Shown here piece by piece: positions 1 through 5,322 of a stretch of 5,322 nucleotides of DNA. This DNA comes from CAG-791 sp003447895 (lineage in GTDB: Bacteria > Bacillota > Clostridia > Lachnospirales > Lachnospiraceae). Below the pieces are notes generated by a model that was given only the letters and a program-made list of their open reading frames with translations, ran no database searches and was not told the origin of the DNA. Numbering within the stretch: the stretch's first letter is position 1; every line of letters begins with the position of its first letter. The stretch spans positions 1-5,322 of the forward strand of contig CAMOMX010000133.1 of assembly GCA_946620035.1 (NCBI GenBank). Reading direction: 5' to 3'. Both the position numbers and the translations under genes were made by a program.

Positions 1-74
1 TCCAGGGCCTTCTGATCCTGACCTTTCTGCTCCAGGGCCTTCTGATTCCGGCCCTTCTGCTCCAGAGCCTTCTG
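1..74 (-). repeat. 30-bp in-frame tandem repeat encoding a QKALE-QKGxx tail
   Basis: Two full 30-bp units (15-44 and 45-74 when read from the gene) and 14 bases of a third are visible. The plus-strand blocks 1-30 and 31-60 agree at 26 of 30 positions, and all four differences are transitions. The 61-74 block differs from 31-44 at one base. The period is exactly ten codons, so the frame is kept. The protein reads QKALE, QKGRN, QKALE, QKGQD, QKAL(E), which is a five-residue QKxx(E/D/N) sub-repeat. The preceding ten codons (RKKLAGKNSG, ending at 75) share only about half their bases with a unit and may be a decayed copy. The array continues past the window, so copy number is unknown. Confidence 0.9.
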
Positions 75-3000
75 ACCGGAGTTCTTCCCGGCCAGTTTCT
101 TCCGCTCCGAATTGTTTATGACCTCTGCCGCCTCGGCTTCCAGAAGATCAAGCAGCTCCTCTCTGCTGAATGCCGTCGCCGCGATGTTCTCCGCGGACAG
201 GACATCTTCCGCAAGAGTCTTCTTGATCTCCTGCATCTCCATGATCCTCTCCTCAATGGTTCCCTTGAGAATGAGCTTGTACACAGTCACGACCTTGGTC
301 TGTCCGATTCGGTGCGCTCTGTCCGTCGCCTGATTCTGGACCGCCATATTCCACCAGGGATCGTAGTGAATGACGACATCCGCGCCTGTCAGGTTCAGTC
401 CGGTTCCGCCGGCCTTGAGAGAGATCAGAAAGACCGGGGTATCATCCGAATTGAATTCCTTTACCCTGGACAGTCTCTCTTCCTTGGGCGTCGCGCCGGT
501 GATCTCATAATAGGGGATCTGCTCTTTGTCCAGTTCCACCTTCAGAAGCTCCAGCATTTGCACGAACTGCGAGAAGATCAGCGCCTTGTGCTCGCCGCTC
601 ACGACACTGCGCACAAGTTCCATGCACGTCTCTTTTTTGACTGAGTCGCCGTGGTAGTTGTCGTATAAAAGCGCCGGGTCGCAGCAGATCTGGCGGATCC
701 TCGTGAGCTCTGCCAGGATCTCGATGCGGCTGTGGCGAAGCTCCTCCTCGGTCTTTCCGCGGAGATCGTCGCGCATCTTGACGACCTGCGCGTCGTAGAG
801 CTTTCGCTGCTCGCTGTTTGTGCCAAAGCCCGCGTAATGAACTTCCTCGAGTTTCTCGGGAAGGTCTTTGAGGACTTCCTCCTTGGTCCTTCTGAGAATG
901 AACGGTGCGACCATCCTGCGGAGTCTCTCCATCCGCTCCTCGTCCGTATTGCGGACGATCGGCGCCTCGAACTCTCCCAGGAAGGTTCCGTAATCGTACA
1001 GGAAGGAGGGCATTGCATAGTCGAAGATACTCCACAGCTCGCTGAGCCGGTTCTCGATCGGTGTTCCGGTCAGCGCGAACCGCGTCTTCGCCTTTATGAG
1101 CTTCACACTCTTGGCAGCTTCCGTCCTCTGGTTCTTGATATACTGCGCCTCATCAATGATCTCATAGTGGAAGCGGCAGTTCTCATACTCGGCAATGTCG
1201 CGCTTTAGAAGATCATAGGATGTCACCAGCACATCATAATTCTCATAGCCCGCGATCATCAGCCGGCGCTCATCCTTCGAACCTGCGACGACCTGCACAC
1301 TGAGCGGGGAAGCAAACCGGTGGATCTCCTCCTCCCAGTTATAGACGAGCGAGGCCGGGCAGACAATGAGGGACGTCTGCGGCTTTTCTCCCGCGACATA
1401 CTCATCGTGGTCGGCAAGAAGAAGCGCTGTGGCCTGCAATGTTTTGCCAAGGCCCATGTCATCTGCCAAAATACCGCCGAAGCCGTACTCATCGAGCATT
1501 CGCATCCATCGGTATCCGACGGCCTGGTATTTGCGAAGTACGTTCTTCAGGGCAGACGGCACGTCGTAATCCGCGTCGGAAATCGTCTTGAACTCCTTGA
1601 TGAGTTTCTTGAAATGACTGTCGCGGTTTGCGTAGACGTCCTCCATGGACTCCATCATCTTATCGAGATAGAGCGCGCGGAAGGCCGGAATGTGCATCTT
1701 TCCGGAAAGCAGCTGCTTAGGGGTAACCTGCAGCGTATCCATCATTTCCGCCAGCTTTTGGAGTTCCTCGTTCTCCTCAAGGCGCAGGAAGTCGCCGTTC
1801 TTAAGGCGGATAAACTTCTTGGCCTTCCTGTAGCCGCTGACAGCCGCAAGCAGCTCGTCGGGAGACAGTTCGTCCGAGGTAAGCTCTACGCTCAGAAGTC
1901 CGTCAGCCATCGAGATTCCGGCGTGCATAGGCATCCGGCGCCGGATCTTCAGGCGCATAAACTGCTCCGTCGCCCTGACCTCACACCGGTTCATGAGCGA
2001 AGTGAGCCCATGGTCAAGAAAGTCGTACAGCGTCTCCTCATCGCGCGGCATCAGAAAGATTTTTTCCGTCGTATCCTTCTCCGGCATGCAGCTTTCCAGA
2101 TACTCCATAAGATCCGTCTCCGACTCTGTGTCCCGGTAGTACTCGGGCTCGAGCCGGAAACTCCTCCAGCCGTCACAGTCAAACGGACTGTGGCTGATCT
2201 CTCCGTAGAAGGCCGCCGGCGCGCAGATCACTGCCTCTTCATCCAGGTCCAGATAGCACACAAGTTCCGGCTTGACCGGAATGTACTGACGGATCAGTTC
2301 CGGGCGGACCTCCGCGATATCCGTCACCTCCGAGAGCTGCGGGAGCGCTTTCCGGTAAAAATCCGCCAGAGAGCTTCTTCCGATATACATTTCGATCTCG
2401 CCATCAACTGTCGCGGCGCTCATGAGGGGTTCCAGCTTCTCGGCCTCTTCCCTGCTGATCCTGCACAGGGCCGCCTCATCTTCCCCGATGCTCAGATAGT
2501 AGTAGTGGGAGACGCCGCGCAGGAGCTTCGGCAGTTCTCCGTGCAGGCACACGCCGTCGAAAGCCTTTCCGTCCGTTGAAAAGATCGGCTCGATCGAAAG
2601 CCCCGGCCTGACGCTTCCTCCCTCAACAGCCGTGAGCTTCATCCTGTCATTTCCGTGCCCTCTCATGTCATGATAGCCGGCCTTGAACCTGAGTTCGATC
2701 GGGTCCTTCTCCTCCCCGGCCACCGAGTGGAAATCATCCAGAATCGTGCTGATCAGCGGGATCTCGCTTCCGACTCCGAACGGCTTGTCCGAAAAAGGAT
2801 CTGCATAGGGATCTGTCCCCATCGAAAAATCCTTCAGCATCTTCGCCGCGCGGTCCATGAATCCGAGCCATCTTTTCCCGCTCTCGTCGAACCCTTCCGG
2901 ACTGAACCGAAACTCTGCGTTCTTGCCATAGCGCCTCGTCCTGTGTCTTTTGACATCGCTCAGAAGTTCATCGATGTCCTTCACCTTGTACAGGCGCCTT

Positions 3001-3686
3001 GAGCCGACATGGAACTGAACCCACAGATTATCCATCTCGTCAACGGTAACCTTAGGCTTGATCGTCAGGATCTCTTTCCCGCCCGGGGCCGCGTTCCCGA
3101 TGACCGCCGGAAGGCCGCTCTTGTACTCCTCGAGAAGTCTCGTCGCGTTGCCTGTCGTGATATCTCCCACGGCATTGCTTCTCATATAATAATCCGCGTT
3201 GAGATAAGCGGCCATCTCATGTCCGCTCAGCACGTGACCCACTGAATTTTTCTGATATTTTCTGCGCAGCATGCACTCCCAGCACGAGCACTGCGAGTAG
3301 ATCATCTCGTACCGGTTAAAGAACATCTCCACCGCCCAGTTCCGTCCCTGGCTGTACTGCACGAATCTTGCCTGCCAGCCGTCTTCGTCGGAAGGCTTCT
3401 TTCTGCCGCTGTCAATGCGGATCAGGTCCCTTCCGAAAGAGATGTTCATCTCTCCCATCTGCCCGGAATCCATGACTCTCTTTCCGTCCCGGTACTGCGC
3501 TTCCGTGAGCCTTAGTCCCTCCCGGATCGAATCCGCGTCAAAAAAGTGATACTCTTCCAGGGAAGCCCTGCCGTCACTGCCGCCGGCCGTCTCTTCCGCC
3601 CGGTCCCTCTGATCCTGAAGCCTCAATGAAGTGATCCGCTGCACCGCGTCACTGTGGTCTCTCAAATTGTTTGCTTTTTTCGCCAT
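1..3686 (-). CDS. SNF2-family DEAD/DEAH-box ATPase with SWIM-like motif and SNF2-associated domain (3' end beyond window)
   Basis: Uninterrupted frame from ATG at 3686 to the window edge: 1228 codons plus two bases, with no stop. The start follows GGGAGAG with 8 nt between GGGAG and ATG. The frame upstream has no other ATG before a TGA at 3740-3738. Residues 1-60 are charged and variable. A CxCxxC (133-138) followed by GH and SGH (150-156) resembles a SWIM zinc site. Residues of about 200-700 match the style of the bacterial SNF2-associated domain. The ATPase core is complete: Q-motif region KYQAVGYRWM (719-728), Walker A DDMGLGKT (742-749), CPASL (776-780), DEAQ (845-848), LTGTP (872-876), PFILRRTK (928-935), LIFSQF (1036-1041), LKAGGTGLNL (1090-1099), DPWWN (1109-1113) and QATDRAHRIGQ (1119-1129). 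Family knowledge: such proteins use ATP to move along duplex DNA and remodel protein-DNA complexes, usually without strand unwinding. RapA/HepA, which recycles RNA polymerase, is a distant relative. The exact target is unknown. The tail after about residue 1180 is an unusual repeat-bearing extension. Confidence 0.96.
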   Translation of the reverse strand, partial: MAKKANNLRDHSDAVQRITSLRLQDQRDRAEETAGGSDGRASLEEYHFFDADSIREGLRLTEAQYRDGKRVMDSGQMGEMNISFGRDLIRIDSGRKKPSDEDGWQARFVQYSQGRNWAVEMFFNRYEMIYSQCSCWECMLRRKYQKNSVGHVLSGHEMAAYLNADYYMRSNAVGDITTGNATRLLEEYKSGLPAVIGNAAPGGKEILTIKPKVTVDEMDNLWVQFHVGSRRLYKVKDIDELLSDVKRHRTRRYGKNAEFRFSPEGFDESGKRWLGFMDRAAKMLKDFSMGTDPYADPFSDKPFGVGSEIPLISTILDDFHSVAGEEKDPIELRFKAGYHDMRGHGNDRMKLTAVEGGSVRPGLSIEPIFSTDGKAFDGVCLHGELPKLLRGVSHYYYLSIGEDEAALCRISREEAEKLEPLMSAATVDGEIEMYIGRSSLADFYRKALPQLSEVTDIAEVRPELIRQYIPVKPELVCYLDLDEEAVICAPAAFYGEISHSPFDCDGWRSFRLEPEYYRDTESETDLMEYLESCMPEKDTTEKIFLMPRDEETLYDFLDHGLTSLMNRCEVRATEQFMRLKIRRRMPMHAGISMADGLLSVELTSDELSPDELLAAVSGYRKAKKFIRLKNGDFLRLEENEELQKLAEMMDTLQVTPKQLLSGKMHIPAFRALYLDKMMESMEDVYANRDSHFKKLIKEFKTISDADYDVPSALKNVLRKYQAVGYRWMRMLDEYGFGGILADDMGLGKTLQATALLLADHDEYVAGEKPQTSLIVCPASLVYNWEEEIHRFASPLSVQVVAGSKDERRLMIAGYENYDVLVTSYDLLKRDIAEYENCRFHYEIIDEAQYIKNQRTEAAKSVKLIKAKTRFALTGTPIENRLSELWSIFDYAMPSFLYDYGTFLGEFEAPIVRNTDEERMERLRRMVAPFILRRTKEEVLKDLPEKLEEVHYAGFGTNSEQRKLYDAQVVKMRDDLRGKTEEELRHSRIEILAELTRIRQICCDPALLYDNYHGDSVKKETCMELVRSVVSGEHKALIFSQFVQMLELLKVELDKEQIPYYEITGATPKEERLSRVKEFNSDDTPVFLISLKAGGTGLNLTGADVVIHYDPWWNMAVQNQATDRAHRIGQTKVVTVYKLILKGTIEERIMEMQEIKKTLAEDVLSAENIAATAFSREELLDLLEAEAAEVINNSERKKLAGKNSGQKALEQKGRNQKALEQKGQDQKAL
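3219..3290 (-). other. SWIM-like zinc-binding motif in the SNF2 protein (atypical)
   Basis: Codons 133-156 encode C133-x-C135-x-x-C138, then 12 residues later G150-H151, and S154-G155-H156 followed by EMAAYL. The family pattern for SWIM is CxC, a spacer, then CxH leading into a hydrophobic helix. The CxC, the final histidine and the helix are in place, but serine stands where the third cysteine is expected. C138 or H151 could supply the missing ligand. SWIM domains in bacterial SNF2 proteins are thought to bind DNA or protein partners. The call is by motif only. Confidence 0.55.
3651..3660. promoter_or_regulatory. Exact copy of the operator half-site inside the SNF2 coding start
   Basis: ACTGTGGTCT at 3651-3660 repeats 3759-3768 base for base, 108 bp away. 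It falls in codons 9-12 of the SNF2 gene (R-D-H-S). It could be an auxiliary site for the same regulator. Ten identical bases in a window this size is not rare enough to be conclusive. Confidence 0.3.
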
Positions 3687-3692
3687 TCCGTA

Positions 3693-3699
3693 CTCTCCC
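3693..3699 (-). promoter_or_regulatory. Ribosome binding site of the SNF2 gene
   Basis: GGGAGAG lies just upstream of the ATG at 3686. There are 8 nt between the GGGAG core and the start codon, which is good Shine-Dalgarno spacing. This fixes the start chosen for the SNF2 gene. Confidence 0.75.
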
Positions 3700-3735
3700 G
3701 TATGCCAGGTTAAAAGGGGTATCTGTTCTGTTATG

Positions 3736-3748
3736 GGTCAAATTGACC
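3736..3748. promoter_or_regulatory. Second, overlapping inverted repeat GGTCAA-A-TTGACC
   Basis: Six-base arms around one A. It shares GACC (3745-3748) with the larger inverted repeat, so the two palindromes are interlocked. It could be a second binding site on the same DNA or an alternative RNA pairing. It is short enough that chance cannot be excluded. Confidence 0.4.
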
Positions 3749-3767
3749 ACAGTAAAATACTGTGGTC
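3745..3767. promoter_or_regulatory. Perfect inverted repeat, probable operator in the SNF2 leader
   Basis: GACCACAGTA-AAA-TACTGTGGTC: two perfectly complementary 10-bp arms around three A's. It lies between the candidate promoter and the SNF2 start. No T-run follows on the minus strand, so it does not look like an intrinsic terminator for transcripts entering SNF2. The length and symmetry suit a dimeric repressor site, but an RNA hairpin in the leader is equally possible from sequence alone. I cannot assign it to a known regulator family. Confidence 0.6.
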
Positions 3768-3775
3768 TTTGTTCT

Positions 3776-3803
3776 ATCATATCATATTCGGGTCAGCAAA
3801 CAA
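3776..3803 (-). promoter_or_regulatory. Candidate extended -10 promoter for the SNF2 gene
   Basis: On the minus strand TGATATGAT (3784-3776) is an extended -10 element (TGnTATGAT, one mismatch to TATAAT). A weak -35, TTGTTT (3803-3798), lies 16 bp upstream. A second overlapping TATGAT is at 3786-3781. Transcription would start near 3770, giving a leader of about 84 nt. The 10-bp-arm inverted repeat would then lie at about +3 to +25, a position suited to repression. The -35 matches only three of six consensus bases, so the call depends mostly on the -10. Confidence 0.45.
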
Positions 3804-3815
3804 GCGTTCCCGTTC

Positions 3816-3857
3816 AAAACCCGCGGGTAGAGCCGCTGCCCGCAAGGCAGCCGGCTC
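3816..3857 (-). terminator. Terminator-like hairpin after the MATE gene
   Basis: About 30 bases past the MATE stop, GAGCC-g-GCTGCC (3857-3846), loop TTGCG, and GGCAGC-GGCTC (3840-3830) form an 11-bp GC-rich stem with one bulged G. A 10-bp palindrome, ACCCGCGGGT (3828-3819), follows and runs into TTTT (3819-3816). The T-run is short and is separated from the main stem by 10 bases, so this is a weak or atypical intrinsic terminator. It probably limits MATE transcripts before the SNF2 promoter. Confidence 0.45.
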
Positions 3858-3886
3858 CTGATCGAAGACTGATTGACAGCGTCTGC

Positions 3887-5242
3887 TCAAGACGCGCGGA
3901 TCGGGCCGCCGGCCGAAAGGCCCTGTTTCCTGCAGGTGATAAAGTAATAGGGAATTTCAAAGACGAGCATCAGCGACCATCCGATCATACACGAATACGC
4001 GATTCCGACTATTCCCATCCGCGGCGCCAGGATCATGGTGCTCACGGTCCGCACCGATGCCTGGATAAATGTCGCGATCATCGTCGTGTACATCTTCCCC
4101 ATTCCCCGGAAAAAGCCCTGCACGCCGTTCGTCACCGCCGGCCACAGATAGAAGAACGCCATCACGCCGAGGTATTCACTGCCCAGCCGGATCACTTCGT
4201 CCGCGCCGCTTCCCGTCACAAACAGGCTCACGATCTGCCTCCTGAAAAGGAGCGCGAAAGAGCAGATGACCACATAGTACATAAGGCCCAGCACGATCCC
4301 GGCACGAAATCCCGGCCGGATCCGCTCTTTTCGGCCCGCGCCCCGGTTCTGCGCCACATAAGTCGAGATCGAGGCGCCGATCCCCTGCTCGGGTATGCAT
4401 GCGAAGTCATCGACCCTTGTCACCGCGTTGAAGGCGGCAATACTGCTTACGCCCAGGGCGTTGACCTGTCCCTGGATCAATACTTTGCACACAGGCTGGA
4501 TGGTCTGCTGCATGGCGCTCGGAAGCCCATAGCGCAGTATACTTGCCAAAATATCGCCGTCGATCCTCCACTTCTCCCCGAACGGACTGATCGCTTTCTC
4601 CTTTGTGGCCATATAGTAGGCGGCAAGGCCCGCCGAAACTGCCTCCGCGACAACGGTCGTGACCGCGCTGCACAAGATCCCGAAACCCAGAAGTCCGAGG
4701 AAGATCAGGTCCAGCACCGCATTGAGGATTGCCGAAAACATCAGAAATTTGAGCGGCGTCCTGGAATCGCCGACACTCTTCATGCCGGCCGCGATCGCAT
4801 TGTAGAAAAAGGTGAACGGTGCCCCCAGAAACGTGATCCGAAGATAGACCACCGTGATCTCAAAGATCTCACCCGGCGCCTCCAAAAACCGCAGGATCTG
4901 CGGCGCCAGTATAAAACCCGCCCCCGCGACAACCAGACATACCGCCGCTCCGAACAGGAGCATGGTCGACATTGTCCGCTTGAGCCTTTCGTGATTTCCG
5001 GCGCCGAAGTGCTCACTCATCAGAACGCCCGATCCGATACACATCCCGCTGATCGCCAGGATCACCAGGTTCATCACCGGCGCCGCGATCCCTTCCGCCG
5101 CCAGCGCGTTCTGCCCGATAAACCTTCCGGCGATAATGGAATCCACCGCATTATAGGCCAGCTGCAGCCAGTTTCCCAACAGAAGCGGCAGCGCGTAGCG
5201 CCACAAATGCCCGTATGGACTGCCGGTCGTCATATCTCTCAT
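3887..5242 (-). CDS. MATE-family efflux transporter
   Basis: Complete 451-residue integral inner-membrane protein, the usual MATE length, with about 12 hydrophobic segments in two six-helix halves. MATE transporters export cationic drugs or metabolites in exchange for Na+ or H+; the substrate here cannot be read from the sequence. The N-terminus has the form common in clostridial members: MRDMTTGSPYGHLWRYALPL, then GNWLQLAYNAVDSIIAGRF (24-41). The loop GDSRTPL (158-164) matches the family's GDSxTPL. The second half has AQNRGAGRKERI (297-308) and GFFRGMGKMYTTM (376-388), the counterparts of the first-half loops. Approximate helices: 12-34, 52-74, 91-113, 131-153, 165-187, 190-211, 233-257, 275-296, 312-333, 352-374, 386-407, 412-436. 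The start is ATG at 5242: an in-frame TAA lies at 5248-5246, and GAGGGA lies 10 nt upstream. The only nearby alternative, Met4, lacks a spaced ribosome site. The stop is TGA at 3889-3887. No MATE-specific promoter is evident in the 80 bases upstream, so it may be co-transcribed with a gene outside the window. Confidence 0.96.
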   Translation of the reverse strand: MRDMTTGSPYGHLWRYALPLLLGNWLQLAYNAVDSIIAGRFIGQNALAAEGIAAPVMNLVILAISGMCIGSGVLMSEHFGAGNHERLKRTMSTMLLFGAAVCLVVAGAGFILAPQILRFLEAPGEIFEITVVYLRITFLGAPFTFFYNAIAAGMKSVGDSRTPLKFLMFSAILNAVLDLIFLGLLGFGILCSAVTTVVAEAVSAGLAAYYMATKEKAISPFGEKWRIDGDILASILRYGLPSAMQQTIQPVCKVLIQGQVNALGVSSIAAFNAVTRVDDFACIPEQGIGASISTYVAQNRGAGRKERIRPGFRAGIVLGLMYYVVICSFALLFRRQIVSLFVTGSGADEVIRLGSEYLGVMAFFYLWPAVTNGVQGFFRGMGKMYTTMIATFIQASVRTVSTMILAPRMGIVGIAYSCMIGWSLMLVFEIPYYFITCRKQGLSAGGPIRAS

Positions 5243-5252
5243 TGGTTACTTG

Positions 5253-5258
5253 TCCCTC
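5253..5258 (-). promoter_or_regulatory. Ribosome binding site of the MATE gene
   Basis: GAGGGA, 10 nt before the ATG at 5242. It overlaps one copy of the 8-bp direct repeat (5255-5262) that flanks the upstream inverted repeat. Confidence 0.65.
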
Positions 5259-5322
5259 GTTGCGAACTCATTTTTTCTGAAGACGGGCCTAAGGCACGGC
5301 TTCCAAAATGAGTTCCTCGTTG
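5255..5322. repeat. Inverted repeat with flanking 8-bp direct repeats upstream of MATE
   Basis: GAACTCATTTT (5264-5274) and AAAATGAGTTC (5305-5315) are perfect 11-bp inverted arms 30 bp apart. Between them, GAAG...CTTC (5279-5303) forms an inner imperfect stem: 9 pairs, 2 mismatches and a 3-base loop. The direct repeat CCTCGTTG occurs at 5255-5262 and again at 5315-5322, the last base of the window. The T-run precedes and the A-run follows the inner stem on the plus strand, the reverse of an intrinsic terminator, and the minus strand also lacks a trailing T-run. It could be a small mobile-element relic, an RNA structure or a regulatory site. Confidence 0.6.
5289..5322 (-). CDS. Possible 3' end of an upstream gene
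   Basis: Reading from 5321, AAC GAG and following codons give NEELILEAVP and then TAG (5291-5289). It has the composition of a normal protein C-terminus and would leave 46 bp to the MATE start, a typical operon gap. Only ten sense codons are visible and no family can be named. A chance open frame is possible. Confidence 0.3.
   Translation of the reverse strand, partial: NEELILEAVP

Noticed and set aside
1..74. CRISPR-like array
   Set aside because: The units are contiguous with no spacers, keep the reading frame and have a 10-codon period, so they are coding tandem repeats.
505..1035. 176- and 139-codon minus-strand frames overlapping the SNF2 helicase core
   Set aside because: They are out of frame with the intact helicase motifs and have low-complexity arginine/serine-rich composition, so they are shadows of the real gene.
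1320..2579. 419-codon plus-strand open frame opposite the SNF2 gene
   Set aside because: It is an antisense shadow of well-formed SNF2 coding sequence. It is arginine/histidine-rich, has no family signature and has no convincing ribosome site.
3736..3741. TTGACC as a -35 box for the SNF2 gene
   Set aside because: No acceptable -10 lies 16-18 bp downstream on the minus strand; the bases there are CCCTTT-like. The match is better explained by the palindrome.
3745..3767. Intrinsic terminator
   Set aside because: The minus strand has AATTTG after the stem and not a T-run. On the plus strand TTTGTTCTAT follows, but no plus-strand gene needs ending there.
3671..5311. 546-codon plus-strand open frame opposite the MATE gene
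   Set aside because: Its product is rich in R, H, D, P and Q with no recognisable domain, while the opposite strand encodes a clear full-length MATE protein. Strong third-position GC bias commonly leaves such antisense frames open.
1..5322. Defence system built around the SNF2 ATPase
   Set aside because: SNF2 proteins occur in systems such as DISARM, but no methylase, nuclease, phospholipase-like or other partner gene is visible, and the only neighbour is a MATE transporter.

Overview
The window carries two convincing protein genes, both on the minus strand and so read from high to low coordinates. A possible third gene ends at the right edge. Coding bias is towards G or C in third positions, but AGA/AGG arginine codons are common. 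A MATE transporter followed by a SNF2 ATPase with a long bacterial SNF2-associated N-terminal half is typical of Firmicutes. My best guess is a fairly GC-rich Clostridia (Lachnospiraceae-like) chromosome. That placement rests on protein style, not on a marker gene.

Layout in transcription order: (1) 5322-5289, the last ten sense codons and TAG of a possible upstream gene, lying inside a 52-nt inverted repeat flanked by 8-bp direct repeats; (2) 5242-3887, a complete 451-residue MATE-family multidrug/metabolite exporter; (3) 3886-3687, a 200-bp intergenic region with a terminator-like hairpin after the MATE gene, then a candidate extended -10 promoter, then a perfect 10-bp-arm inverted repeat overlapping a smaller one; (4) 3686-1, a SNF2-family ATPase of at least 1228 residues that runs off the left edge. 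It has a SWIM-like zinc site, a SNF2-associated domain and a complete set of SNF2 helicase motifs.

The two genes share a strand, but nothing in the sequence shows that they work together. The MATE protein is an inner-membrane exporter and the SNF2 protein a cytoplasmic DNA translocase-type ATPase. The hairpin and candidate promoter between them suggest separate transcription units. I see no rRNA, tRNA, CRISPR array, transposase or recognisable defence operon. The parts most worth a second look are the 30-bp tandem repeats that add a QKALE/QKGxx tail to the SNF2 protein, the symmetrical operator-like elements in the SNF2 leader with an exact half-site copy inside the coding start, the SWIM motif lacking its usual third cysteine, and the inverted repeat with flanking direct repeats upstream of the MATE gene.
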